Source of the DNA: Gallionellaceae bacterium
Lineage (GTDB): Bacteria; Pseudomonadota; Gammaproteobacteria; Burkholderiales; Gallionellaceae
Length of the DNA stretch: 7,561 bases
Assembly: GCA_003151655.1 (NCBI GenBank)
Contig: PLYB01000301.1
Coordinates: 1 to 7,561 of the forward strand
Direction: 5' to 3'
Part shown: positions 1 through 6,095 of the stretch, piece after piece
Numbering within the stretch: position 1 is the stretch's first letter
Layout of the letters: each line of letters starts with the position of its first letter
Position numbers and translations under genes: made by a program
Notes under the pieces: model-generated
Database searches by the model: none
Seen by the model: the letters and a program-made list of their open reading frames with translations, nothing else
What the model was told of the DNA's origin: nothing

Positions 1-82
1 ACGGCTTAATTTTATCCAGCACTGCTTGTGCTCCCGCGTGACCGCGAGTAAGCCAAATCAGAATGTCAGAGTCAATTAGCAT
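1..82 (-). CDS. vapC: VapC-like PIN-domain toxin, N-terminal 27 codons (cut by window edge)
   Basis: The reverse strand reads from ATG at 82 and gives 27 residues beginning MLIDSDILIWLTRG before the window ends. The hydrophobic start followed by Asp4 (and Asp6) is the usual first acidic site of PIN-domain ribonucleases, whose Mg-binding acidic residues cleave RNA, often tRNA or rRNA in VapC toxins. The start lies 3 bp after the stop of the upstream antitoxin-like gene, the normal VapBC spacing, and there is no strong ribosome binding site of its own, so translation is probably coupled. Only the first acidic residue can be checked here; the rest of the active site lies outside the window. Confidence 0.8.
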   Translation of the reverse strand, partial: MLIDSDILIWLTRGHAGAQAVLDKIKP

Positions 83-85
83 GAT

Positions 86-322
86 TTAAAAACGTGATGC
101 CCGTTGCGCCCTAACGTAAGCGTCCACGTCTTTCATTTCATCTCGATCACGCCATAATCCAAACAGAGGGTTGGTTTGACTGCTTGGCTCTGCGTTGTTG
201 GCAGGCAAGCTTTCTTCTTCTATTCGAACAGTGACTCGATTAGTGATTGGTAAGTCTAATTGAGCCAGCCACGCCTTGGGTAGTTCGCTAACGCTGACGT
301 GTTCAATAACAAGGGTGTTCAT
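86..322 (-). CDS. vapB: VapB-like antitoxin of the PIN toxin
   Basis: This encodes 78 aa starting MNTLVIEHVSVSELP. I chose ATG 322 because AGGAGG lies 4 nt upstream; the frame is open to an ATG at 352, but that start lacks such a site. The C-terminal part contains FGLWRDRDEMKDVDAYVR. I recognise this acidic/aromatic tail from small antitoxins encoded just before PIN-domain toxins, where the C-terminal segment wraps around and blocks the toxin active site. The N-terminal part, with short hydrophobic strands and a helix, should form the dimeric DNA-binding portion, but I cannot assign the fold (AbrB or Phd type) with certainty. It overlaps nothing and is followed after 3 bp by vapC, forming a two-gene operon. 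Autoregulation is expected from the family. Confidence 0.78.
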   Translation of the reverse strand: MNTLVIEHVSVSELPKAWLAQLDLPITNRVTVRIEEESLPANNAEPSSQTNPLFGLWRDRDEMKDVDAYVRAQRASRF

Positions 323-355
323 GTTGACCTCCTGTAGACAGGGTATGCGCACCGG

Positions 356-361
356 ATTATA
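356..361 (-). promoter_or_regulatory. Candidate -10 box for the vapBC operon
   Basis: The minus strand has a perfect TATAAT at 361-356, 34 nt upstream of the antitoxin start. No good -35 hexamer is seen at 16-18 bp spacing. A small inverted repeat TTTTC-C-GAAAA (381-391) lies where a repressor or -35 contact could be. Assignment rests mainly on the perfect -10 match. Confidence 0.35.
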
Positions 362-451
362 TAATAATAACTGCCACGGATTTTCCGAAAACTACGAAGT
401 AGGAAACGATGAACAACACAGTAGAATAGGTTTTGATCAAATGAGAACAAG

Positions 452-733
452 TCATTCCGCCACCAACTCGCGCAACACCTCGGGGTGTGATTCTGCGACA
501 CGCAGCAGCGTTTTTGCAGCACCGGACGGGTTGCGTCGTCCTTGCTCCCATTCTTGCAGAGTGCGCAACGACACACCCATCAGTTCAGCGAATTGCGACT
601 GCGACAAACCGGATTTTTGTCGTGCGGCAATGATCGGCGAATATACTACCGTACCCACTCCGGCCTTCATTTGGCGAACTGATTCGAGCAACTTTTCGCC
701 AAGTTCTTTACCCGTCATTGATTTTTCAGCCAT
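452..733 (-). CDS. HigA2/NadS-like XRE antitoxin, apparently orphaned
   Basis: A 93-aa protein with a single helix-turn-helix at about residues 35-75. The segment SQSQFAELMGVSLRTLQEWE, followed by GRRNPSGAAKTLLRVAE, is typical of the HigA2/NadS branch of XRE antitoxins, which pair with RelE/HigB-type mRNA interferases encoded just upstream (toxin first). The N-terminal part before the HTH (Met-rich, GKELGEKLLESV) is the usual toxin-contact region. AAGGAG lies 10 nt before the ATG. The start overlaps by 8 bp the stop of a toxin reading frame, but only about the last 35 codons of that toxin survive. The antitoxin itself looks intact and may now be read from the hipBA transcript, whose last stop is about 105 bp upstream. 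Confidence 0.82.
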   Translation of the reverse strand: MAEKSMTGKELGEKLLESVRQMKAGVGTVVYSPIIAARQKSGLSQSQFAELMGVSLRTLQEWEQGRRNPSGAAKTLLRVAESHPEVLRELVAE

Positions 734-836
734 GGTCTATCGTCTCCTTAATTGTTCTGAGAAGGTGTGCCGGAATATTTCCGCGAACCGCCTTAGCGTA
801 GATTACCAGTAACCAGATAACGCCACTTTCCAGCCT
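726..836 (-). pseudogene. 3' remnant of a RelE/HigB-type toxin gene
   Basis: In the minus frame ending at TGA 728-726 the translation contains GVIWLLVIYAKAVRGN followed by IPAHLLRTIKETIDHG. This matches the C-terminal end of RelE/HigB toxins that pair with NadS/HigA2 antitoxins (pattern: W-L-L-hydrophobic-Y-A-K…I-P-A-H…K-E-I). The stop overlaps the antitoxin start by 8 bp, the standard arrangement of these operons. Upstream, the resemblance stops within a few codons of the hipA stop codon at 838; the frame then runs antisense-free but out of frame through hipA, with no toxin-like sequence. The toxin body, about 60-70 residues in this family, is therefore missing. It should encode no active toxin. 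Confidence 0.7.
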
Positions 837-837
837 A

Positions 838-2097
838 TTAAATACCCGTCCTTGAGATTGATTCATCCTGCGGAATTGGACTAAATATATTCTCAATTTT
901 ACGAAAATCTTCGTCGCCGAATCCGGCTTCATAAAAAACATCCCGCCAGTTATTTTCAATGACCGATTCGATGTCCGCGATGATTGCTCCAGCTTCATCA
1001 TGCTCAAGGCCAAATGCGTTTGCATTACTGAGCAAATTTTCTACGGTACCTGCCGCGCTATTTCCAATAAGCAGTGCATGATGATGAACTTTGTGGCGCG
1101 TTAATACGGGAACAATATCAAAGGCGGGAGCAAGTTCAAAGTTTTCTTTGGCGCGATGCACGAGCCCATGATTCAGTTCATGGTCGTCTGAATTTCTAAC
1201 TGCAACATTGAACACCATCCTGCGATAAAGCTCATGGCGCTGCCCCGAAGGGCAACCATAACGTTGTTGCATCCAGCGCGCCAATCGCCCATATGATCCC
1301 GTGCCAACTGACTGAAATGCAGGGTCGGCATAGAACACCGTACGCGCACTCAGAAAAGCCTTACGGAACACCTCACGCTTTCCGCTACGATTGTCTACGA
1401 TACGGTCAAAGCGTTTGACGAAGCATACATCTTTGCCACCGATGTTCTCGATTCGTGTCATTGCCGTGCGAATGCCGCACAACTGGCCCAGTTGCATGGT
1501 GGCATGTTCCAGCCGGGGAATACTGACGATACCCTCATCGTTAATGCTGGGAAATTTTGCGATCCACACCCCGTCATCATCCGTAATGTTGCATTTTGGA
1601 CGAGCGCCCCCGGTACCCGGATGCAGTGCCCTCAAAAGTTCCGGATCGACATGACGATTCGCTTCGACACCTTCGGCAGCAAGTAGCAATTCAGGTAGAG
1701 TGAACTCGCGGCTATGCAACTCTACAGGCTTAATCTCTGCCCCGGTAGAAAATGCCAGCGCGCCTGCGCGTCCGGGATCGTTCATCAGCAAGTAACACAC
1801 CGGGTATTCCTTGGTGCCTTCTATGCGATCAATCACCTTGATCCCCCATTTGTCCGAGCAGCTATCGAGGATACTTCCGGGGAGTCCATTTAATGTAACT
1901 AAATTTACGGCACTTGTGCCTAACGGTAGCGCCACCGGGTCAAGCGGGATTGCATCGGCGCGACCCAGATAACTTTTGCCATAAGTAAATTGACCAACAG
2001 TACCGGTGGAATATCTAATAACATCAAGCCGCCCCGCCACGACAGGCTCATGTGCCTGCGGCAAATATATCCACGCGAATAAGATTTCAGAACTCAT
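838..2097 (-). CDS. hipA: HipA-family serine/threonine kinase toxin
   Basis: A 419-aa protein close to the usual HipA length. Residues about 1-120 form the HipA N-terminal subdomain. The kinase part shows a Gly-rich loop GTGGARPK (161-168), the ATP-contacting lysine in WIAKFPS (K181), the catalytic loop NSDDHELNH (D304, H306, N309, matching the D-x-H-x-x-N signature) and the metal-binding Asp in APAFDIVP (D327). HipA kinases phosphorylate translation targets such as glutamyl-tRNA synthetase and induce dormancy. I chose ATG 2097, giving an 11-bp overlap with hipB; an upstream in-frame start at 2139 lies wholly within hipB. The position of the regulatory autophosphorylated serine of E. coli HipA (S150) appears to be Gly161 here, next to Thr162. 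The protein is probably cotranscribed with and inhibited by HipB. Confidence 0.92.
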   Translation of the reverse strand: MSSEILFAWIYLPQAHEPVVAGRLDVIRYSTGTVGQFTYGKSYLGRADAIPLDPVALPLGTSAVNLVTLNGLPGSILDSCSDKWGIKVIDRIEGTKEYPVCYLLMNDPGRAGALAFSTGAEIKPVELHSREFTLPELLLAAEGVEANRHVDPELLRALHPGTGGARPKCNITDDDGVWIAKFPSINDEGIVSIPRLEHATMQLGQLCGIRTAMTRIENIGGKDVCFVKRFDRIVDNRSGKREVFRKAFLSARTVFYADPAFQSVGTGSYGRLARWMQQRYGCPSGQRHELYRRMVFNVAVRNSDDHELNHGLVHRAKENFELAPAFDIVPVLTRHKVHHHALLIGNSAAGTVENLLSNANAFGLEHDEAGAIIADIESVIENNWRDVFYEAGFGDEDFRKIENIFSPIPQDESISRTGI

Positions 2098-2431
2098 TGT
2101 TAACCGCCCTTGGAACAAATACGCGCTTATTATCAGCACTGATCGACAAAGTCAGTCCCTCCCTGTCAAGCCCGGGATCGGCGATTAATTGCAACCCCTC
2201 CGCAAGACCGAGTGACCACAGTACGTTGAACAACGCGCCGACCGAGCACGTAATCTCACCGCGCTCGATAGATTGAATGGTTGAACGAGAAAGCCCCGTA
2301 CGATCAGCCAAATCTTCTTGGCGCAATTTCCTGCGTTTCCGGGCCGTGCTGATTCGCTCGCCCATTTGGCGAGCGATTTGGGCAACTTCTTCGGGGCAAA
2401 ATTCTTTTAATTTGCTTTTCATATTAATCAT
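2087..2431 (-). CDS. hipB: HipB-like XRE antitoxin/repressor
   Basis: A 114-aa protein with an XRE helix-turn-helix at about residues 25-80 (LRQEDLADRTGLSRSTIQSI, then ERGEI), a short linker and a C-terminal tail rich in hydrophobic and basic residues (GLTLSISADNKRVFVPRA). HipB binds operators as a dimer and sequesters HipA. The gene overlaps hipA by 11 bp, so the two are translationally coupled. Two starts are possible, ATG 2431 and ATG 2422 (three codons shorter). Neither has a Shine-Dalgarno sequence, and the predicted promoter would start transcription almost at 2422. The longer form is given; the shorter one is equally plausible. Confidence 0.88.
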   Translation of the reverse strand: MINMKSKLKEFCPEEVAQIARQMGERISTARKRRKLRQEDLADRTGLSRSTIQSIERGEITCSVGALFNVLWSLGLAEGLQLIADPGLDREGLTLSISADNKRVFVPRAVNNEF

Positions 2432-2458
2432 ATTATTTAAATACGCTTAATATATCAA
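2430..2458 (-). promoter_or_regulatory. Candidate hipBA promoter
   Basis: On the minus strand TTGATA (2458-2453) and TAATAT (2435-2430) are separated by exactly 17 bp. Transcription would then start near 2422-2424, that is, at or just before the second possible hipB start codon, implying a leaderless or nearly leaderless mRNA. An alternative extended -10, TG-A-TATATT (2457-2449), would give a leader of some 10-15 nt. Both are sequence matches only. Confidence 0.35.
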
Positions 2459-2472
2459 GCATTATTAATAAT
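2445..2472. promoter_or_regulatory. Dyads upstream of hipB, candidate HipB operators
   Basis: Two adjacent dyads lie over the predicted -35 region. GCTTAATATATCAAGC (2445-2460) is palindromic except for one mismatched pair, and ATTATTAATAAT (2461-2472) is a perfect palindrome. HipB-type repressors bind tandem palindromes upstream of hipB, so position fits, but the sequence is not the E. coli TATCC-N8-GGATA box and the region is AT-rich, so chance palindromes are likely. Confidence 0.3.
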
Positions 2473-2513
2473 TCATTTTCGGATTCCGCCTTGATTATTT
2501 ATAACCTTGCGTT

Positions 2514-2541
2514 TGGACAATTCAACTCTTGCACCTAAAAT
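2514..2541 (+). promoter_or_regulatory. Candidate promoter of the two-component operon
   Basis: TGGACA (2514-2519, 5 of 6 to consensus) and TAAAAT (2536-2541, 5 of 6) are spaced 16 bp, 44 bp before the response regulator start. The leader that follows contains a perfect inverted repeat CCGGCC-TT-GGCCGG (2551-2564). No convincing ribosome binding site is seen just before the ATG at 2586. Confidence 0.45.
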
Positions 2542-2550
2542 ATCGCCACC

Positions 2551-2564
2551 CCGGCCTTGGCCGG
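2551..2564 (+). repeat. GC-rich inverted repeat in the response-regulator leader
   Basis: CCGGCCTTGGCCGG has 6-bp perfect arms and would form a small stable hairpin in the 5' leader, ending 21 nt before the start codon. No T tract follows, so it is not an intrinsic terminator. It could be an operator or an RNA structure affecting initiation. Confidence 0.4.
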
Positions 2565-2585
2565 ATAAACCATACTTAACCCACT

Positions 2586-3260
2586 ATGCGCATCTTGATT
2601 GCTGAAGACGATGAAGTACTGGCCGACGGATTATGCAACTCCATGCGCCATTTGGGCTATGCCGTCGATTGCGTCAATGACGGGCTGGCCGCGAAACTCA
2701 TCCTCAGTGGCGAACAACCATTCGATCTGGTGATCCTCGATCTCGGTCTGCCTAAAGTGGACGGGTTTAGCGTGCTGCGCAGTTTGCGCGAGAACAACCG
2801 GCAAGTGCCGGTCATCATTCTCACAGCCCGCGATGCCGAAGGCGACCGGGTCAAAGGGTTAGACTTGGGCGCGGACGACTACATGATCAAACCGTTCAGC
2901 CTGCCCGAACTGGAGGCGAGAGTTCGCGCGCTCATACGGCGCGGGCAATGCGGTGTCAATCCTTTGTACGTTTGCAGCGCACTCATATTCGACAGCATCG
3001 AGCGGCGCGCAACCATCAACGGCACACCATTGGAGCTCACTACCCGCGAGTTAAGCGTACTCGAAGCATTGATACTGCGCACCGGCAAAGTCGTCAGCAA
3101 AGAGCAGCTAATCGAACGCGTCTACAGTTATTCGGAAGAAGCCAGCAATAACGCCATCGAAGTTTACATTCACCGTCTGCGCAAAAAAGTCGAACCTGCC
3201 GGAGTCACCATACGCACCGTGCGCGGCTTGGGCTACATCATCGAAAACCTCGCTGCTTGA
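2586..3260 (+). CDS. OmpR-family response regulator (QseB/TctD/PmrA-like)
   Basis: A 224-aa two-domain regulator. Receiver domain, residues 1-118: acidic pocket E7-D8-D9, phosphoacceptor D52 in LVILDLGLP, switch T80 and conserved K102 in IKPF. DNA-binding winged helix, about 125-222: ELTTRELSVLEALILRTGKV followed by VSKEQL, the recognition-helix region NNAIEVYIHRLRKKV, and the terminal wing TIRTVRGLGYII. All residues needed for phosphorelay are present. Its stop codon lies 5 bp before the likely ATG of the sensor kinase, so the two form an operon. The sequence resembles QseB, TctD and BasR/PmrA regulators, but nothing nearby reveals the regulon, so no symbol is given. Confidence 0.95.
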   Translation: MRILIAEDDEVLADGLCNSMRHLGYAVDCVNDGLAAKLILSGEQPFDLVILDLGLPKVDGFSVLRSLRENNRQVPVIILTARDAEGDRVKGLDLGADDYMIKPFSLPELEARVRALIRRGQCGVNPLYVCSALIFDSIERRATINGTPLELTTRELSVLEALILRTGKVVSKEQLIERVYSYSEEASNNAIEVYIHRLRKKVEPAGVTIRTVRGLGYIIENLAA

Positions 3261-3265
3261 GCCGC

Positions 3266-4642
3266 ATGAAAAACAATGTCCGCTCCCTGCGCAGCTACCT
3301 CATGCAGAGGTTGTTGATCTCGCTCTATCTGTTATGGCTGGTCAGCACGGTCGTCGGCTACTTTGCCACCATCAACTATGCCAACCAGCCTTACGACCTG
3401 GTCTTGCTGCAACGCGCCAATGCGGTAGCCGCCGAACTAAAACTGGGCAGCGGACATGAAGAATTGGATGTCGTGCCGTTCCTGCCGGATGGCTCGGATC
3501 TGGGCATGCCGGATCGGGTGGTCTACACCGTCACCGATAGCGAAGGCATCAAGCTCGCGGGCAACGGCAACACTTTGCGCCCCCTCTCCTACCGGCGCGA
3601 CCGCCCCGGCCCGCTGTTCAGCAACGGCGAACGCGAAGGACAAAAAACCCGCATGGTAAGTTTGACCTTTTCTTCCAACGGCAAAATTCTGCAATTGCAT
3701 GTATCCGAAACCACACAACAGCGTCAGGCGCTCATACGCGGCATTCTGGCCAATATCGTTATCCCGGAATTGCTACTCACCCTGATCGCCCTCGCCGTGG
3801 TCTGGTACGGATTAAAGCAAGGCTTACGCCCGCTCGAACAACTACGCCATGAAGTACTGAACAGAAAACGGGATGACCTGAGACAACTCGACGGCGACGA
3901 AGCCCCCGCCGAAGTTCGTCCGTTGATTGATGCTGTCAACGATCTGCTGGAACGGCTCAAACGAGTCATGGCCGCTCAGCAACGTTTTGTCGCTGATGCC
4001 GCCCACCAACTGCGCACCCCTTTGGCCGGTCTTAAAACCCAGTCTGAACTTGCCCTGCGCAGCAATGAGCCGCAACAAAAACAACATGCCATCGAATACA
4101 TCCACACCAGCACCGAACACGGCATCCGCCTGGTAAACCAATTGCTGGCACTGGCGCGCAATGAACCGGGCGGCCAAAATGCCGATAATTTCACCGCACT
4201 TAATCTCACCAAATTGGCGCAGGAAGGCACGCTCCACTGGCTGCCAATGGCACAGGAAAAAAATATCGACCTCGGCTACGAAGGCGCTTCCGCAACCGTG
4301 ACAGTACAGGGAGACACCAACAGCCTGCTGGAAATGCTCAACAACCTGATCGACAACGCCATCCGCTATACCGCACCCGGCGGCCTCATCACCGTAGGCG
4401 TTAGCACGACTCCACAGGGCGCGGAATTAAGCGTGGAAGACAACGGCACCGGCATCGAACCGCAACACCGCGAACGCGTGTTCGAACGCTTCTACCGCAT
4501 CCTCGGCAGCGGCCAAAGCGGCAGCGGACTCGGGCTCGCCATCGTCGCCGAAGTCGCCAAACGGCATAACGCAGAATTAAAACTGGACGCGGGGAGCGGC
4601 GGCACAGGAACCCGCATCAGCATATTTTTTCCGCGCCACTAA
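3266..4642 (+). CDS. Sensor histidine kinase (QseC/TctE-like)
   Basis: A 458-aa inner-membrane kinase. Transmembrane helix 1 is about residues 16-36 and helix 2 about 159-181; between them is a periplasmic sensor region of some 120 residues of the type seen in TctE/QseC kinases. A HAMP-like stretch follows (PLEQLRHEVLNRKRDDL). Then come the H-box VADAAHQLRTPLAGL with phosphoacceptor H247, the N-box (N364 in LIDNAIRYT), the G1 box DNGTGI (392-397), the F-box VFERFYRI and the G2 box GSGLGLAIV (419-427). All catalytic motifs are intact. I chose ATG 3266; a TTG at 3257 in the same frame would overlap the response regulator stop and add three residues. It probably phosphorylates the adjacent regulator; the signal is unknown. 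Confidence 0.94.
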   Translation: MKNNVRSLRSYLMQRLLISLYLLWLVSTVVGYFATINYANQPYDLVLLQRANAVAAELKLGSGHEELDVVPFLPDGSDLGMPDRVVYTVTDSEGIKLAGNGNTLRPLSYRRDRPGPLFSNGEREGQKTRMVSLTFSSNGKILQLHVSETTQQRQALIRGILANIVIPELLLTLIALAVVWYGLKQGLRPLEQLRHEVLNRKRDDLRQLDGDEAPAEVRPLIDAVNDLLERLKRVMAAQQRFVADAAHQLRTPLAGLKTQSELALRSNEPQQKQHAIEYIHTSTEHGIRLVNQLLALARNEPGGQNADNFTALNLTKLAQEGTLHWLPMAQEKNIDLGYEGASATVTVQGDTNSLLEMLNNLIDNAIRYTAPGGLITVGVSTTPQGAELSVEDNGTGIEPQHRERVFERFYRILGSGQSGSGLGLAIVAEVAKRHNAELKLDAGSGGTGTRISIFFPRH

Positions 4643-4894
4643 ACGCTTACGTCAGCGACTCAAGATACGTATGCGTATCGCCAATTGCGATTCATAAAAA
4701 TACTTTTCGTAACGGAATCGTTTCAAGCTGGTGTGTTGCATCGAGATAGAAGCACGAAGGGCTTGTAGTTTTTGTAGGATGGGTGGAGCGTAGCGATACC
4801 CATCCTACGGACTAAATGCAAATTTGTTAAATGTCAGTATTTTGTGGCTCAAAACCTGCGGTAAGCATATAAGGACGGAAATAAGCCATATAGC
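4643..4894. other. Non-coding gap between convergent genes
   Basis: This 252-bp stretch separates the 3' ends of the kinase gene (plus strand) and the AbiEii-like gene (minus strand). I see no convincing ORF. It holds a hairpin GATACG-TATG-CGTATC (4664-4679), a wider inverted pair CGATTC/GAATCG (4688-4693 and 4715-4720), and the dispersed GTAGGATGGGT hairpin. None is followed by a T tract in either direction, so no classical terminator is evident. Confidence 0.6.
4774..4808. repeat. Dispersed palindromic repeat (REP/MITE-like hairpin)
   Basis: Perfect 11-bp arms GTAGGATGGGT (4774-4784) and ACCCATCCTAC (4798-4808) enclose a 13-nt loop GGAGCGTAGCGAT. I recognise this style of repeat from intergenic regions of many beta- and gammaproteobacteria. 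It lies between convergent genes, a favoured site for such repeats. No T tract follows it on either strand, so it is not a standard intrinsic terminator, though it could protect mRNA 3' ends. Confidence 0.65.
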
Positions 4895-5581
4895 TCACTC
4901 CTTAGCCATCGGCTTTGGGGTTTTTAATAGATCCGCCTTGAGGCCGTTTGCGCGATCCAGACATTCATCGAAGCTAAGCTTGAATTCGATCTTCTCGATT
5001 GTGTCGAACGCAGGCAACATGATAGCTCTGCGTGAATCGCACTGGTCAGTGAATGCCTCGATGTTCTTCGCGAACACGTCGCTATGGTCAAGGATTTCGC
5101 TGTAGTGGTGCTCGATTATCAAAGCGAGATCGAGCAGATCACGCGGCGTAGCCCTGTCACCCCGGTACCATAATTTCTTGGCTACAATCTCGATCGGAGT
5201 TTCAAGCAGAATTTTTCTGCCGAGCACCTCATGCTCTTCGAACGGATTTTCAGTCAGCGTCGCTGATGCGACAAAGTCGATTTCCCCCTCAGGCAGGAAC
5301 AGCTTTACGAATTCTGCGCCATCCTTGTAATCGGTAGTGACTTCCTCACCTCTGCCACCCAAGCGTGGATTCACATAGCCAAGGAACTGTGGATCAGGGA
5401 CGAATATATCAATGTCCTTGCTTTTGCGGTGACCATAGTAAAACATGAGCACCGTACCCCCGCCAAGGCTCCAGCGTGGAAGGGCGAATCCATCTGATTG
5501 GATGGAATCCATGAGCCAGAAAGCCTTTTCCAGAAGACTCTTCCATGGGCCGTCTGGAAAGTTTAATGGCTGCTTAACCAA
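4895..5581 (-). CDS. Nucleotidyltransferase of the AbiEii/AbiGii toxin family
   Basis: A 228-aa protein. Motif I is SLGGGTVLMFYYGHRKSKDI, extending into DIDIF: Gly-rich GGGT (40-43) and D56-x-D58, with a third acidic residue D102 in EGEIDF. The later motif EIVAKKLWYRGDRATPRDLL (131-150), then D151, is the characteristic AbiEii K/R-RD segment. Family members transfer nucleotides to targets such as tRNA 3' ends and act as abortive-infection or TA toxins. The start is unusual. The frame is open upstream to 5677, but that part lies inside the antitoxin gene and looks like shadow sequence. TTG 5581 gives an 8-bp overlap with the antitoxin stop and keeps the conserved-looking FPDGPWKSLL segment; the next Met (residue 24) would lose it. 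It is coupled to the upstream XRE gene. Confidence 0.85.
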   Translation of the reverse strand: MVKQPLNFPDGPWKSLLEKAFWLMDSIQSDGFALPRWSLGGGTVLMFYYGHRKSKDIDIFVPDPQFLGYVNPRLGGRGEEVTTDYKDGAEFVKLFLPEGEIDFVASATLTENPFEEHEVLGRKILLETPIEIVAKKLWYRGDRATPRDLLDLALIIEHHYSEILDHSDVFAKNIEAFTDQCDSRRAIMLPAFDTIEKIEFKLSFDECLDRANGLKADLLKTPKPMAKE

Positions 5582-6059
5582 TGCAGTTCCAGAACTTGTT
5601 TGGTGATTTGATCTCGGCGGCAACCTTAGCCAGATTCTTCCAGAGCAATTTGGCCTTGATGTTTTTCTTCGCGGCAATCTGCTTTACTGCGCTGGCGACC
5701 AGAGCGGTGGGTGTCTCATCAATCAAGTGCAACACCTGCCCCTCCAGTCCTGACGGAATCTTGCCGCTGAGCATGAACTTTTCCAAGTCGGATACGGACA
5801 TGGCAGTCTTGTAGCTCGTGTTGACATTACCGAGCGTCATCTTGATCGAATCCACTTTCTTCCCTATCGAAAACAATGAGGTTCCGACACTCTCCGCAAT
5901 CTCGGAAAGCTTGACAGCGCCAATGTCGCCAACTTTGCCATTCTCCAAGTTGACGATAGTCACCCTAGAGACATGCGATGCCACAGCCAGAGCCCTTTGG
6001 GTCAAACCGCAGGCCTCCCGCTCTTTTTTGATAATGGCTCCAATCGTTGAAATGTCCAT
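5574..6059 (-). CDS. XRE-family antitoxin/repressor of the AbiEii-like toxin
   Basis: A 161-aa protein. Residues about 5-62 are a helix-turn-helix of the Cro/C1 type (GLTQRALAVASHVSRVTIVN, then LENGKVGDI). The C-terminal half (about 80-155) is helical, with TALVASAVKQIAAKKNIKAK, and is presumably the toxin-binding or toxin-silencing part. The gene precedes and overlaps the nucleotidyltransferase gene by 8 bp, the normal order in AbiE-like TA operons. ATG 6059 is chosen because the HTH begins directly after it; the frame is open to 6134, but that extension crosses the palindromic operator. The ribosome binding site is weak (GAG 4 nt upstream). Autorepression through the palindrome at 6087-6110 is the likely control. 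Confidence 0.85.
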   Translation of the reverse strand: MDISTIGAIIKKEREACGLTQRALAVASHVSRVTIVNLENGKVGDIGAVKLSEIAESVGTSLFSIGKKVDSIKMTLGNVNTSYKTAMSVSDLEKFMLSGKIPSGLEGQVLHLIDETPTALVASAVKQIAAKKNIKAKLLWKNLAKVAAEIKSPNKFWNCIG

Positions 6060-6066
6060 GCTCAGC

Positions 6067-6095
6067 AGTATAGTTATGATCCGTATAAAAGTAAA
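6067..6095 (-). promoter_or_regulatory. Candidate promoter of the XRE/AbiEii operon
   Basis: On the minus strand TTTACT (6095-6090, 4 of 6) and TATACT (6072-6067, 5 of 6) are 17 bp apart. The -35 lies inside the 24-bp palindrome, so a bound repressor would block polymerase. The start point would fall only 1-3 nt before the ATG, giving a nearly leaderless mRNA. A second TATACT at 6100-6095 is an alternative -10 with a leader of about 29 nt. Confidence 0.4.

Noticed and set aside
276..812. 178-aa open frame on the plus strand
   Set aside because: It runs antisense through the vapB and HigA2/NadS antitoxin genes and the toxin stub, which have clear family motifs and ribosome binding sites. Its composition is that of a shadow frame.
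726..1025. 99-aa minus-strand frame as a complete small gene
   Set aside because: Only its last 35 or so codons resemble a toxin. The rest lies inside hipA in another frame and has no start signal or recognisable sequence.
1391..1686. Plus-strand frames within hipA
   Set aside because: They are antisense to a gene with intact kinase motifs and have no ribosome binding sites.
4774..4808. Hairpin as an intrinsic terminator of the kinase operon
   Set aside because: It lies 132 bp after the stop and has no T tract following it on either strand.
5582..5677. Upstream extension of the AbiEii-like frame (about 32 residues)
   Set aside because: It lies entirely within the antitoxin gene in another frame, has a basic, Pro/Ser-rich shadow composition, and would give an unusually long overlap.
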